Virus record (IMG/VR): IMGVR_UViG_3300032883_000356
Location: 1 to 63,677 of that record
Length of the DNA: 63,677 bases
Direction: 5' to 3' (one strand)
DNA from: a virus
In this document: positions 49,328 through 57,085 of the stretch, piece after piece
Layout: each line of letters opens with the position of its first letter
How positions within the stretch are numbered: position 1 is the first letter of the stretch
Notes under the pieces: model-generated
What the model was told of the DNA's origin: nothing
Database searches by the model: none
The model's input: the letters and a program-made list of their open reading frames with translations, nothing else
Translations under genes and position numbers: made by a program

Positions 49328-49873
49328 TTACCAAATCAAGTTCTGTAATAGAACCATGGTATATCCGGTTGATGGATCTGTTGGTTCGATAATCACACCG
49401 AACACACAATCAGTTACCACTGCTCCAAGAGCGATACTTGCTGCGTCAAATATAGCAGCACTACCAATCATCTTGTCACCTGCATTAGCAGGAGCGGTTA
49501 ATCTAACCGGTGTAATACCACCAACCTGGATAAATGTATAGTTACCTACATCCACTCCTGGATCAGGAAGTCTACCAATTCCTGCCAATGCGTTGATGCC
49601 GGCAATACTATCATCTGAATCTGGGCATACATCAAAGATACCCTTTACTGGATCAAGAGCATACCAGTATTCGGCATCAGCTAACCACATATTATCACCG
49701 ACATTACCGGTACCCTGTGGGTTAACATAATGCACATAACGATAAACATTGCCTTGGTGACGATACAGTACTCCAATAGGGCATAGTGGTTTTGGGTTAT
49801 TGGCCAAACCAGGTCCACCCTGAGGAATTTCAACAGTTTCTAACGTTCCAAAGGTATATAGTCCGTCTGTCAT
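49328..49873 (-). CDS. Head decoration/stabilisation-like protein
   Basis: A 181-residue protein with beta-rich segments (GVLYRHQGNVYRYVHYVN) and a C-terminal half (DKMIGSAAIFDAASIALG, VVTDCVFGVIIE) resembling DUF2190-type capsid cement proteins. It directly follows the major capsid gene, the usual place for such proteins. The role is inferred from this. Confidence 0.5.
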   Translation of the reverse strand: MTDGLYTFGTLETVEIPQGGPGLANNPKPLCPIGVLYRHQGNVYRYVHYVNPQGTGNVGDNMWLADAEYWYALDPVKGIFDVCPDSDDSIAGINALAGIGRLPDPGVDVGNYTFIQVGGITPVRLTAPANAGDKMIGSAAIFDAASIALGAVVTDCVFGVIIEPTDPSTGYTMVLLQNLIW

Positions 49874-49885
49874 ATTCTTCTCCTC

Positions 49886-50863
49886 TTATGCTACCACGCC
49901 GTTAAGTTTGAAGAACAAACGGGGTGCTGGAATCAAGATGTTACCGGCAAATAGGTATTGACCTGCAACATCATCAGTATTTTGAGCTTCTTTAAAACCT
50001 GTGAAGCCAAACTGATATTTAGGTAAAGTGCTGATCCAGAACTGGATATACTTGGTATTCAAACCAAAAATCTTTCCGGCTGGGCAGTACTGATCTACCG
50101 TAACTGAAGCACCATTCCAACGCAATGACTGGAATCCGATTTTGGCAACATCAGTAGATTCTTCCATAAATCTTTGCTGCGGAAGGATCTTGTTCCAAAT
50201 CAAGTTCCAAATCAACTGTGTGGTTGCGATCAAATCAATATGTTCATTACCAAACCACGCTGCACCATAGGCAAGCTGCATAGCCTGCATGTTGAAGATA
50301 GGTAGTGTATTTACATATGAATTGATTCCTTGATTATTAGTACCTGCTGGTACACCAAGATCGGTACGGGTAATTCCACCATAAGAGGCATATCCTCCAA
50401 GGCCACCGTTATCTAACGCCTGGTCGAAACCATCAAGATTGATAGTTCCGGAATTCACTCCGGTTCCATCCAAAAATATATCCGTACCAAGAAGTTTGGC
50501 CATTTTACCACTGGCATTAACCATCTTGGATTCAACGTAATTCATCGCAGCTTCTGGGCCGCGAGCAAGCACGTTGTCGGTTCCAAACAAGGTGATATTA
50601 ACATAGTAGTACTTTGGTACAACTTCAAGAGCTGTATCGGTTTGTACGTAACTGATGTTAAATGTTCCACCACGCTGGAACGCACCACCGTTCAATTCAG
50701 CAAATGCGATTGGGTGACGAATGCTCGTACCACCTTCAAATCGTTCTGCATTCCTTGTACGTAGGCGGGTAAAAACTGGTGAGCTTTTATACACGTTATC
50801 CACTAAGCGCGGAATAATGTGCTTGTTAACTTTACCAGTAATATCGTCCCATGTTAAAGGCAT
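49886..50863 (-). CDS. Major capsid protein (HK97-type fold inferred)
   Basis: A 325-residue protein with the typical order of an HK97-like capsid: N-terminal helix region (HIIPRLVDNVYKSSPVFTRL), E-loop-like part (AFQRGGTFNISYVQTDT), spine helix (NYVESKMVNASGKMAKLLG), and C-terminal axial domain ending LFFKLNGVVA. It follows a scaffold gene and precedes a decoration-like gene, as expected. A 241-base leader with an SD-containing hairpin stands upstream. Confidence 0.8.
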   Translation of the reverse strand: MPLTWDDITGKVNKHIIPRLVDNVYKSSPVFTRLRTRNAERFEGGTSIRHPIAFAELNGGAFQRGGTFNISYVQTDTALEVVPKYYYVNITLFGTDNVLARGPEAAMNYVESKMVNASGKMAKLLGTDIFLDGTGVNSGTINLDGFDQALDNGGLGGYASYGGITRTDLGVPAGTNNQGINSYVNTLPIFNMQAMQLAYGAAWFGNEHIDLIATTQLIWNLIWNKILPQQRFMEESTDVAKIGFQSLRWNGASVTVDQYCPAGKIFGLNTKYIQFWISTLPKYQFGFTGFKEAQNTDDVAGQYLFAGNILIPAPRLFFKLNGVVA

Positions 50864-50870
50864 AAATAAA

Positions 50871-50890
50871 TTTAACCTCCTAAGGTTAAA
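50871..50890 (-). promoter_or_regulatory. Hairpin covering the capsid gene's ribosome-binding site
   Basis: TTTAACCT and AGGTTAAA form a perfect 8-bp stem around a 4-base loop (TAGG on the transcript), so the AGGAGG of the capsid gene lies partly in the loop and partly in the arm. The start codon is 12 bases further. It may tune the very high translation of this gene. Confidence 0.55.
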
Positions 50891-51100
50891 GTTAAGTTGT
50901 TGATAAAAACAAACAAACGCAAATGTTATTGGGCTTCAATGGCTATATTTCAACCATTCACAATTGGCATCTACCTCTGCTTGTCTTACCTTCCAACTCT
51001 GGGCTCTGCCTTTATGGCTTCCCATCACCGGTTCGGGTAACGCTAGGAGTTAGGCCCCAGAAGAGAATAACCGATAGCCCTGGTCATCCTCTTCTGTATT
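50891..51100 (-). ncRNA. Structured leader RNA upstream of the capsid gene
   Basis: A 241-base gap between scaffold and capsid genes has no credible ORF but several nested stems on the transcript. One pairs CAGAAGAG with CTCTTCTG (8 bp). A second closes CTGGG with CCCAG around GCC-ATAAA-GGC and CCG-AAC-CGG hairpins. A third pairs AATGGTT with AGCCATT. The second stem begins where the first ends (CTG shared). This could be a leader that controls translation or RNA processing. No known RNA family was recognised, and chance pairing is not excluded. Confidence 0.45.
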
Positions 51101-51104
51101 ACAA

Positions 51105-51986
51105 TTAAAACTTTCCTTCCGCACGAAGCTCTTGTCCAGCAAGAGTACCTAAACGGCCAGATCCATCGGCTTCGATTTCATCAGGAATTCCAGTTCCTTT
51201 TTTCTGAAGTCTCTGTTGTAGTGGTCCGATAACCGGTTCCCCACCTTCAACATAAGGAATATTCTGGGTTCTCAGCTTTTCCTTGTACTTTGCTTCAACT
51301 TCGATTTCAATGTCTTTACGAAGTTTAACAGCACGAGCTTCTTTAGTTACTTCCTCATAAGCTTGTGCTAAATTACCACCGCGCTTATGAGCTTCTTCAA
51401 TTAAATTCTTTCGATCAATATCTGTACCGAATTCTTGTCTGTGCTTATTCTGAAGATCGATAATATCTAGTAAAGCAGCACCAAGGGCATCACCACGTTT
51501 ATTAATTTCTTCTTCGAATTTTTCAGGTGTAATAAGTTTGCCTTCTTTGATCATTGCGTTAACTGATTCAACTGCTCCTGACAAACCATCAAGCCTTTTA
51601 TTGGCAGTCTCAAAATCTTTTCTTGCTGCAGCTAACTGCTTCTTAACTTCTGCTTCTTCTGCCGGTGATTCCAAACCGGACTCATGAACGGTTTCCAATG
51701 CAGCAACACGTTCATTTGCAGCTCTTAAATCGGCCTGGGCCTTTTCAAATTGATCCTTGGCACCCATAATTCCTTTGTTTGGGTTACCAAAAAACCATTC
51801 CTTGTTTTTTGCATGCTGTGCATCGTGCTCCGCTTTTGTAACATTGGCTTCATTCATCTTACGAGAATAGTCAGCTTGACGCAAACCATTATCGGACAAT
51901 TCGGTTAGTTCTTTCTTTCTCGCTTCTCGTTCAACTGGATCTGTAATCAAACCCAGAAGTTTTTCGAGTTCCGCTGAGAGTGGCAT
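51105..51986 (-). CDS. Capsid scaffold-like protein
   Basis: A 293-residue protein, mostly coiled coil with high Glu/Lys/Ala content (AKDQFEKAQADLRAANERVA, EVKKQLAAARKDFETANKRL), a Gly-containing break and a C-terminal acidic/basic end. This is the usual build of a phage scaffold acting inside the prohead. It lies directly before the major capsid gene. No protease domain is visible. Confidence 0.65.
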   Translation of the reverse strand: MPLSAELEKLLGLITDPVEREARKKELTELSDNGLRQADYSRKMNEANVTKAEHDAQHAKNKEWFFGNPNKGIMGAKDQFEKAQADLRAANERVAALETVHESGLESPAEEAEVKKQLAAARKDFETANKRLDGLSGAVESVNAMIKEGKLITPEKFEEEINKRGDALGAALLDIIDLQNKHRQEFGTDIDRKNLIEEAHKRGGNLAQAYEEVTKEARAVKLRKDIEIEVEAKYKEKLRTQNIPYVEGGEPVIGPLQQRLQKKGTGIPDEIEADGSGRLGTLAGQELRAEGKF

Positions 51987-52008
51987 AATATATCCTCTTA
52001 CTCATTCA

Positions 52009-52038
52009 ATTATACAATCCCGAGTCCATTAGTATCCA
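52009..52038 (-). promoter_or_regulatory. Putative promoter before the scaffold gene
   Basis: TATAAT (52009-52014) is preceded at 18 bases by TGGATA, a 4-of-6 match to the -35 consensus. It is followed by AAGAGGA and the scaffold ATG. It overlaps the hairpin at 52026-52054. Confidence 0.4.
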
Positions 52039-52054
52039 ACAGTTGGATTAATGG
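52026..52054 (-). other. Hairpin between the Pro-rich gene and the scaffold gene
   Basis: CCATTA and TAATGG enclose TCCAA-CTG-TTGGA, giving a two-part stem just downstream of the preceding stop codon. No T-run follows. It could slow transcription, protect mRNA or act as an operator for the adjacent putative promoter. Confidence 0.4.
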
Positions 52055-52459
52055 CTACCCTAGTGGCGGAACCCCGCCCCCAGTACCCGGAGGTGGAGGG
52101 GGAGGACCAGCGGTACCGGCTTCTGTCGGTCCACGTCCTGGTGTTGCCCCACCAGTTGGAGCAGTGCTAACGGCTGACACTCCTGTATCAATAATCTGCT
52201 GAGCCTTCTGGGCAAACGGAGCGAATAATGGTTCCGTACCCGCAATCTGCTCTAAAACTTTTTTAATTGCGTCCACCTGAGCCAAAAGAAATCCATGCGG
52301 ATTTGGTGCCCCAAGAGCTGCCCCCTGTGGCCCTGGTGCAGTATTTCTTTGCGCCAAGGTAGCAAGCCCACCACCCGATGGTGGTTTTTGTGGCATTCCC
52401 ATCTGCGTCTGGATATCTGGACTAGGCAATGGTGGCTGATCCATTCCAGGCAGTGCCAT
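52055..52459 (-). CDS. Pro/Gly-rich head-region protein
   Basis: A 134-residue protein with disordered Pro/Gly-rich ends (DQPPLPSPDIQTQMGMPQKP, PPPPPPGTGGGVPP) and a short helical core (LAQVDAIKKVLEQIAGTEPL). Position beside the scaffold gene suggests a head assembly or minor head role. Function unknown. Confidence 0.5.
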   Translation of the reverse strand: MALPGMDQPPLPSPDIQTQMGMPQKPPSGGGLATLAQRNTAPGPQGAALGAPNPHGFLLAQVDAIKKVLEQIAGTEPLFAPFAQKAQQIIDTGVSAVSTAPTGGATPGRGPTEAGTAGPPPPPPGTGGGVPPLG

Positions 52460-52644
52460 TATTCTACCTTACCCTTTTTACCAAGATCTGGCGTTTTTAC
52501 GTTTGCGCTCTTTGCTTCAGTTGCCAAAGGTGCAAATGTTGCCGGGGACTGAATTCCCGCTGGCTGCGTTTTGTCGCCATGGCCTTCGTAATCCTGACCT
52601 TCCAAAATTACGTTTCCACCTGCTCCTGCATCTTTCTTTGCCAT
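52459..52644 (-). CDS. Small hypothetical protein
   Basis: A 61-residue protein (KKDAGAGGNVILEGQDYEGH), with AAGGAG at good spacing and a one-base overlap with the next gene. No domain. Confidence 0.55.
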   Translation of the reverse strand: MAKKDAGAGGNVILEGQDYEGHGDKTQPAGIQSPATFAPLATEAKSANVKTPDLGKKGKVE

Positions 52645-52667
52645 CTAAATACTCCTTAAAGTTAACG

Positions 52668-52841
52668 TTAACTTCGATCAGTTTTTCGCATACCGCGTTT
52701 AGCTGATCGATATTGCTTCAATTCCGAGGCCTGTTCTTTGGCTTCGGTAAGTCGTTCTTTTCGACTTCCTTTTCTTAGTGTCTTTACTAAATGCTCATGT
52801 TCACCAACAAGAGCTTTTTTGGACATTTGAATTTTGTCCAT
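52668..52841 (-). CDS. Small basic helical protein, 57 residues
   Basis: A short frame from ATG 52841 to TAA 52668, read as MDKIQMSKKALVGEHEHLVK then TLRKGSRKERLTEAKEQ and a basic end. It begins 11 bases after the previous gene's stop, without a strong ribosome-binding site, so it may depend on translational coupling. Lys/Arg-rich small proteins surround it on both sides. Confidence 0.55.
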   Translation of the reverse strand: MDKIQMSKKALVGEHEHLVKTLRKGSRKERLTEAKEQASELKQYRSAKRGMRKTDRS

Positions 52842-52851
52842 AGAAGTCTAC

Positions 52852-52989
52852 TTATCCCTTTCGGGTATATATCCTAGAAGCCTTACGTCCTTTTGCCTTG
52901 CCACGCTTCTGGTACCTTGCGTACAGCATTTCTTCTTTGGCTTCCTTTGAGGGCGATTCCGCTGCTTCGTGTTTATCGCTCTTTTTCAT
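52852..52989 (-). CDS. Small basic protein, 45 residues
   Basis: A frame from ATG 52989 to TAA 52852: KKSDKHEAAESPSKEAKEE then MLYARYQKRGKAKGRK. AGAAGG lies before the ATG, and the start overlaps the stop of the DUF6496-like gene by one base (TAATG), which supports expression. Unknown function. Confidence 0.6.
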   Translation of the reverse strand: MKKSDKHEAAESPSKEAKEEMLYARYQKRGKAKGRKASRIYTRKG

Positions 52990-53204
52990 TACCTTCTCCC
53001 CTTTGATCTAGAAGTTTTTCTAGATTTATCTTTCCTTGCTTGACCGGACTCTGAAAGGGCAATCGCTTCTGCCTGAGCCCTGGATTTAACAACCGGTCCT
53101 GTTTTAGATCCACTATGTAACGAGCCACGTTTAAACTTACCCATTTCTTCGTGAACTCGTTCTTGTTTGGCTTCTCTTGAAGCTCCTGGTCCCAATTTAG
53201 GCAC
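52989..53204 (-). CDS. DUF6496-like small phage protein
   Basis: A 71-residue protein starting PKLGPGASREAKQERVHEEM and containing VVKSRAQAEAIALSESGQAR, a pattern common to a family of small phage proteins of unknown function. Ends in a Lys/Arg/Ser-rich tail. It is adjacent to other small basic genes near the head block. Confidence 0.65.
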   Translation of the reverse strand: MPKLGPGASREAKQERVHEEMGKFKRGSLHSGSKTGPVVKSRAQAEAIALSESGQARKDKSRKTSRSKGRR

Positions 53205-53457
53205 GGCTTATATTCCTCGCCATAACTTTTCTACCAGCCCTTGCTAACATTCTTGGTTGCTCGGTAGTCTCATCTCCATCATCTAGGCCTATAATTGCGC
53301 TGTGTTCTGTTTTTATTCTACTCATTGCCTTTGAATGACGATTTTTATTTGACCTTAACTCAGCATACCTTCTAATTTTGTCAGCATCATCCCGAACCTG
53401 ATAGTCTTCATCTGGAGTAGAAATTGATGGAATTGTTTTTCTGTTTTTTCTTGCCAT
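53197..53457 (-). CDS. Small basic hypothetical protein
   Basis: An 86-residue Arg/Lys-rich protein (DDADKIRRYAELRSNKNRHS). Overlaps the next gene by 8 bases. The strong inverted repeat at 53471-53522 lies just upstream of its start. Not recognised. Confidence 0.5.
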   Translation of the reverse strand: MARKNRKTIPSISTPDEDYQVRDDADKIRRYAELRSNKNRHSKAMSRIKTEHSAIIGLDDGDETTEQPRMLARAGRKVMARNISRA

Positions 53458-53470
53458 CTATAAATCCTCG

Positions 53471-53522
53471 GATATTGCCAAGAATCGAGCGGATGAGTAA
53501 AAACTCAATCCTTGGCAATATC
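53471..53522 (-). repeat. Large compound hairpin at the end of the GIY-YIG gene
   Basis: Outer arms GATATTGCCAA and TTGGCAATATC pair over 11 bp. Between them, GGATTGAGT and ACTCATCC (minus strand) form an inner stem with a TTTT loop and one bulged base. The gene's last codons and stop are in the outer arm. It may end or stabilise the endonuclease transcript, or mark the border of an inserted element. Confidence 0.6.
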
Positions 53523-54098
53523 ACTCGGGAGTTTGCCGTCCCTTATAGAATACCATTGTTTGTCAATACCCCAGATACTTTTTCCTCTTTTCCCATTAAC
53601 GGTCAAACGGATAGCGTCACAAGAAACATTAAATATTTTTGCTATACGAGCACATGAAACACCTTGAGCGTGCATCATTACTATATTTCTTCTTTGAGAA
53701 TCTGACAATTTTGATTTTGGATGCCTAGAACCATAGAACGGATTTTTATTTCCAATCTTAGCAGCCCGCATTTTCTCTATCGCTTCTGCACTAAATTTAC
53801 GGCCAGGCGTTCCGTCACCACCATCAGTAAGATTGGTTAGCTTGGCCCCTGTTTGTTTAAATCCTAAAATCCATGCCTTCTCAGCATCTTCTCGCTGATT
53901 ATCGTCACATTCTTCCAAAATTTCAACAATTGGTTTTAAATTATTAGAAATCAAGGATTTAATCCAACAAGTTTTATAGGTATTATCATCGAAATATAAA
54001 TGATCAGTCATGCGATGTTTTAAATTATTCGTTACCCCAACGTATCTTGGTTCCATATTTCTTGGATCACTTAAAAGATATATAAAATTTACACTCAT
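53505..54098 (-). CDS. GIY-YIG homing endonuclease
   Basis: The N-terminal GIY-YIG fold is visible: FIYLLSDP and RYVGVTNNLKHRM, with Tyr7, Tyr19-Gly21 and Arg29 in the expected order, then a Glu in the EDAEKAW helix. A NUMOD-like segment (SAEAIEKMRAAKIGNKNPFY) and a C-terminal helix-turn-helix (QGVSCARIAKIFNVSCDAIR) follow, as in phage homing enzymes that combine a nuclease with DNA-binding modules. It lies between small basic genes, with no other role in the virion. Confidence 0.9.
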   Translation of the reverse strand: MSVNFIYLLSDPRNMEPRYVGVTNNLKHRMTDHLYFDDNTYKTCWIKSLISNNLKPIVEILEECDDNQREDAEKAWILGFKQTGAKLTNLTDGGDGTPGRKFSAEAIEKMRAAKIGNKNPFYGSRHPKSKLSDSQRRNIVMMHAQGVSCARIAKIFNVSCDAIRLTVNGKRGKSIWGIDKQWYSIRDGKLPSDIAKD

Positions 54099-54102
54099 CC
54101 CA

Positions 54103-54282
54103 TTATCTACGATTCTTTTTACGAGAAAGTTTCCTAACTACAACCTCACCCTTATGAAGTTTAGCCACTCCTGTTTTCTTAACTCTTCCACCTTTGTGAT
54201 AACCGCCAGCCCCTATAGGAGTACCGCTATTAGCAACGGCTGGTACATTAGCAGATAATTGTCCTGATTCACCCTCTGGCAT
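54103..54282 (-). CDS. Small protein with KGGRVKKTG motif, 59 residues
   Basis: A frame from ATG 54282 (GAGG five bases upstream) to TAA 54103. The N-terminal half is flexible (MPEGESGQLSANVPAV), the second half reads KGGRVKKTGVAKLHKGEVVV followed by a basic tail. It lies between the GIY-YIG gene and another protein with the same motif. Confidence 0.7.
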   Translation of the reverse strand: MPEGESGQLSANVPAVANSGTPIGAGGYHKGGRVKKTGVAKLHKGEVVVRKLSRKKNRR

Positions 54283-54284
54283 AA

Positions 54285-54641
54285 CTACCTCGAACTCTTT
54301 CTAGTTTTCTTTCTAGAAGTTTTACGTACAACAGACTCACCTTTGTGTACCAGTGCGGGTCCAGTTTCTTTTACCCTTCCACCCTTTCTGTACTGTTGCA
54401 TCGTTTGAGCACCCTGCTCAGCTCTTTCTTTACGTAAAAGATCCATGCCCATCTTGCGAGCTTGTAGTTCATGGTCAGACAAAAGTTTCGAGTAATCATC
54501 TTGGAGTGGTCCTGGGTTGGCTGGTTGACCTGTAATAGTTCGCGCACCATGATACGCTTTAAATTCTGATAACTTTTTATCTGCATAAGCCAACCAGTCG
54601 GTAGATTTACCAGATTTCGGTAATGATTCGTTTTCGGCCAT
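54285..54641 (-). CDS. Small protein with KGGRVKETG motif
   Basis: A 118-residue protein with a helical N-terminus (WLAYADKKLSEFKAYHGAR) and the shared C-terminal module KGGRVKETGPALVHKGESVV, ending in a basic tail. Third instance of this module in the window (also 31316-31615 and 54103-54282). The function of the module is unknown. Confidence 0.65.
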   Translation of the reverse strand: MAENESLPKSGKSTDWLAYADKKLSEFKAYHGARTITGQPANPGPLQDDYSKLLSDHELQARKMGMDLLRKERAEQGAQTMQQYRKGGRVKETGPALVHKGESVVRKTSRKKTRKSSR

Positions 54642-54650
54642 AACTTTCTC

Positions 54651-54977
54651 CTATGCTACCAGGACAGGAATAATAACCCCATCCCCTGCATTATCGGCAT
54701 CAATATAAACTTCTGCCATGTTTGTACCATTCAATTCTACGGTTATCCCGGCACTGAAAGACGGTTGAGATTGGTCAAGAATAGCCAGTATGTATCTAAG
54801 TGGTATTCTATCATCGGTGGGGGAAAGAGAAATATATACATTCCCCACGTTTGTTTTTAATCTCTGTGTTGCGTAAGCATGAACGTAAAGCGGCTCGGCT
54901 GGATCTGGTAAGTTAATCGTTGCCCTTACCGGTTGTCCAGGTGTAGTTACCACCACTTTTCCAAGTGAACCTTGCAT
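54651..54977 (-). CDS. Small beta-rich virion protein
   Basis: A 108-residue protein (KVVVTTPGQPVRATINLPDP, LRYILAILDQSQPSF) with an AGGAAAAAGG site before the ATG. Likely a virion component by place and composition. Not recognised. Confidence 0.55.
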   Translation of the reverse strand: MQGSLGKVVVTTPGQPVRATINLPDPAEPLYVHAYATQRLKTNVGNVYISLSPTDDRIPLRYILAILDQSQPSFSAGITVELNGTNMAEVYIDADNAGDGVIIPVLVA

Positions 54978-55174
54978 ACCTTTTTCCTAATTCTTATGAG
55001 TATATTCTTGATTTTAACAAGAAACATCTTCCACCATGATTGTGACACACAAACGTCAATAGGTTGCTCGCCCATGGTTGGTAGTTTGCCGAAGAAAAAA
55101 ACACTTTCTCCCGGTTCCCCATGCTCTGTTGATATTAAATCTTGGCCCAGTTGAAATGCATATCTCATATACAC
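54947..55174 (-). CDS. Small basic hypothetical protein
   Basis: A 75-residue protein with a Lys/Arg/Ile-rich amphipathic helix near the C-terminus (FLVKIKNILIRIRKKVCKVH). It overlaps both neighbours (10 and 31 bases). The ribosome-binding site is weak, so coding status is moderate. It fills an otherwise gene-free 187-base gap. Confidence 0.45.
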   Translation of the reverse strand: MYMRYAFQLGQDLISTEHGEPGESVFFFGKLPTMGEQPIDVCVSQSWWKMFLVKIKNILIRIRKKVCKVHLEKWW

Positions 55175-55956
55175 TGTCCACCGGTAGATGAACCTCCTGC
55201 CGAATTTCCGGGAATGTAGTTTGCTCCTCCCCCATTAGTTTGCAACACGCCATTACCAAAAACATTATATCTTGTACCGGTTACTGTATTTCCATTAACA
55301 AAGGTCAAACCAGCGCACTGCAACTCTGACAAAATACCGCATACAAAATTAGTCGCCGAGAACACCGGATTATTAGAATAGGTAATCTGGTGTGCGCTTA
55401 TAAAGGCTTGGGCTTGATCTCCAACAAATATATGATACGGAGCACTTCCAATTACGGAGTAGTCCCCCTTCATCTCCATATAAGAACCGTAAATACAGTA
55501 AATATGACCGCTAAACGAAGTATCAAAAACAAGATTTTGAAAATAAATTGCACCAAAAATCTCAGCGATAAGACACCAGGATGCGGTAGATTTCAACTTC
55601 ATATCCTGAACCCAAACAGGAGATTGCCTGTTTTCTATAGCATTAAAACAAGGACCGGAAGTAATAATGGAAACGTTATCTGGATTCGACAAATTACCTT
55701 TTATTTTGACTTGGCCCCCACCGGATACATATGGTTTTAAAACCGTCGAGGATGTATATACACCATCCCCAATCTTAATTGTGACATTGTAATACGATAA
55801 ATCCAGAATTTTTATTATATGATCATATGCAGCCTGAATAGTCAAAAAAGCATGTGCTACATCATCGGCAGATCCATCATTGTTATCGTTGCCATCCGTT
55901 CTAACATAGTAAGTTCGGTCAGCTAAAAGTTGCGTCCTGTAGGAATCTATTCTCAT
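55165..55956 (-). CDS. Tail spike-like parallel beta-helix protein
   Basis: From ATG 55956, placed just after the previous gene's stop with AAGGG upstream, the product is 263 residues. It begins with a LADRTYYVRTDGNDNNDG segment, the usual lead-in of pectate-lyase-like beta-helix proteins, continues with repeated short strands (VKIKGNLSNPDNVSIITSG, FGAIYFQNLVFDTSFSGH) and ends in a Gly-rich tip. Such proteins bind or cut surface polysaccharide. Catalytic residues could not be named. Confidence 0.65.
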   Translation of the reverse strand: MRIDSYRTQLLADRTYYVRTDGNDNNDGSADDVAHAFLTIQAAYDHIIKILDLSYYNVTIKIGDGVYTSSTVLKPYVSGGGQVKIKGNLSNPDNVSIITSGPCFNAIENRQSPVWVQDMKLKSTASWCLIAEIFGAIYFQNLVFDTSFSGHIYCIYGSYMEMKGDYSVIGSAPYHIFVGDQAQAFISAHQITYSNNPVFSATNFVCGILSELQCAGLTFVNGNTVTGTRYNVFGNGVLQTNGGGANYIPGNSAGGSSTGGQCI

Positions 55957-55964
55957 ACTCGCCC

Positions 55965-57083
55965 TTACTGAATCTCCATCGTTGTAACAAAACTTACATA
56001 AGTCGCATTCACCGAAGCGGACCAATTTAAGGGCGCTAGGATCTTATTTATAACGATTTGATTTGTTCCGGCAATTACATATCCACCAGCAATTACCGCA
56101 ACGCCATTATCGGTACATAAAGCACTAAACTGACTGTAGTTATTTCTGGCAGTATACCCACCAGGAATCTTTATTTTTAGATCTGTGTTTAATGTTCCCC
56201 CAACACTCGATGTTGATACGCTTAGACTTATCCAAAGTAACTTGCCAACAACAAAATAACGAAAACAGATCAGATCTCCAGCATCAACGGTCCATGTCAT
56301 TAATCCGTTCGCTGTAAAATCTCCTGCATTGTAGGCTTGATCCTGAAATGCAGGGGTCCATGTTGGACCACTTGGTCCAACGGGACCAACCGAACCAGAA
56401 GGACCTGGGATCATTATTGGTTCGTCTGGTTCGTCCGCATCTAAACCAGGAGGACCCGTAGGACCCCGTGGGCCACCTGGTCCGGCACCCATAGTTGCAA
56501 TAATAGTACCGCTGGTCAAAACAGCAAATGTTACAGTGAAATCATTAATGGAATTGTGAACTATTGTTAATGGAATTAAAACCGCTAAAGTGCTATCTAT
56601 AATTTGAACTTCGGGATAAGAACCGAGATTGTGAGTTACGGTTACCGATGTTTGATTTAAAAACGGTTGTGTCACATATCCAGGAGCCACGGTGGGTCCC
56701 GTTGGACCAGGTGGTCCAGAAGGACCGAAAGGACCTGGGATCATCATTGGTTCGTCTGGTTCATCCACATCTAGACCTGGAGGACCTGGCATGCCCATGA
56801 CCCCCGGAGGACCAGAAGAACCTACATATAAAACCCAGTTACCGTTATTTGATAAATTATGATCACCGGAATCCTGTAATCGATAGGCGTCTCCAGTTGA
56901 ACTCAGGTATACGACCATTCCCCATTCCCTACGATCTACTGGAATGGCATCGCGTTCAACCGTACCAAGAGCTACGGTCCATCCCCCTTTTCCATATATA
57001 CTGTCGTGAGTTGGGTAAATATCGGTACTATCTGTCGGACAAATAAAACCTGTAACCCGAACCCCTCCTGGTATAACTGGCAT
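55965..57083 (-). CDS. Collagen-like tail fibre protein
   Basis: A 372-residue protein. After a beta-rich head (1-90) come two collagen-like segments with the motif PPGLD-x-DEPDEP-(M/I)-MIPGP, flanking a fibre-type beta domain (SVTVTHNLGSYPEVQIID), and a C-terminal globular domain. The motif is also present in the next gene. Gly-x-y triplets probably form trimeric stalks. Confidence 0.7.
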   Translation of the reverse strand: MPVIPGGVRVTGFICPTDSTDIYPTHDSIYGKGGWTVALGTVERDAIPVDRREWGMVVYLSSTGDAYRLQDSGDHNLSNNGNWVLYVGSSGPPGVMGMPGPPGLDVDEPDEPMMIPGPFGPSGPPGPTGPTVAPGYVTQPFLNQTSVTVTHNLGSYPEVQIIDSTLAVLIPLTIVHNSINDFTVTFAVLTSGTIIATMGAGPGGPRGPTGPPGLDADEPDEPIMIPGPSGSVGPVGPSGPTWTPAFQDQAYNAGDFTANGLMTWTVDAGDLICFRYFVVGKLLWISLSVSTSSVGGTLNTDLKIKIPGGYTARNNYSQFSALCTDNGVAVIAGGYVIAGTNQIVINKILAPLNWSASVNATYVSFVTTMEIQ

Positions 57084-57085
57084 AA

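Noticed and set aside
50960-51060. A tRNA-like look on the plus strand (GGTTCGGGTAACG near a GGGCTC start)
   Set aside because: No acceptor stem, anticodon arm and T-loop could be fitted together in order; the pairing is better explained by the leader structure on the minus strand.
53550-53570. TTGACA within the GIY-YIG gene
   Set aside because: It codes conserved-looking residues and lacks a -10 at suitable spacing.
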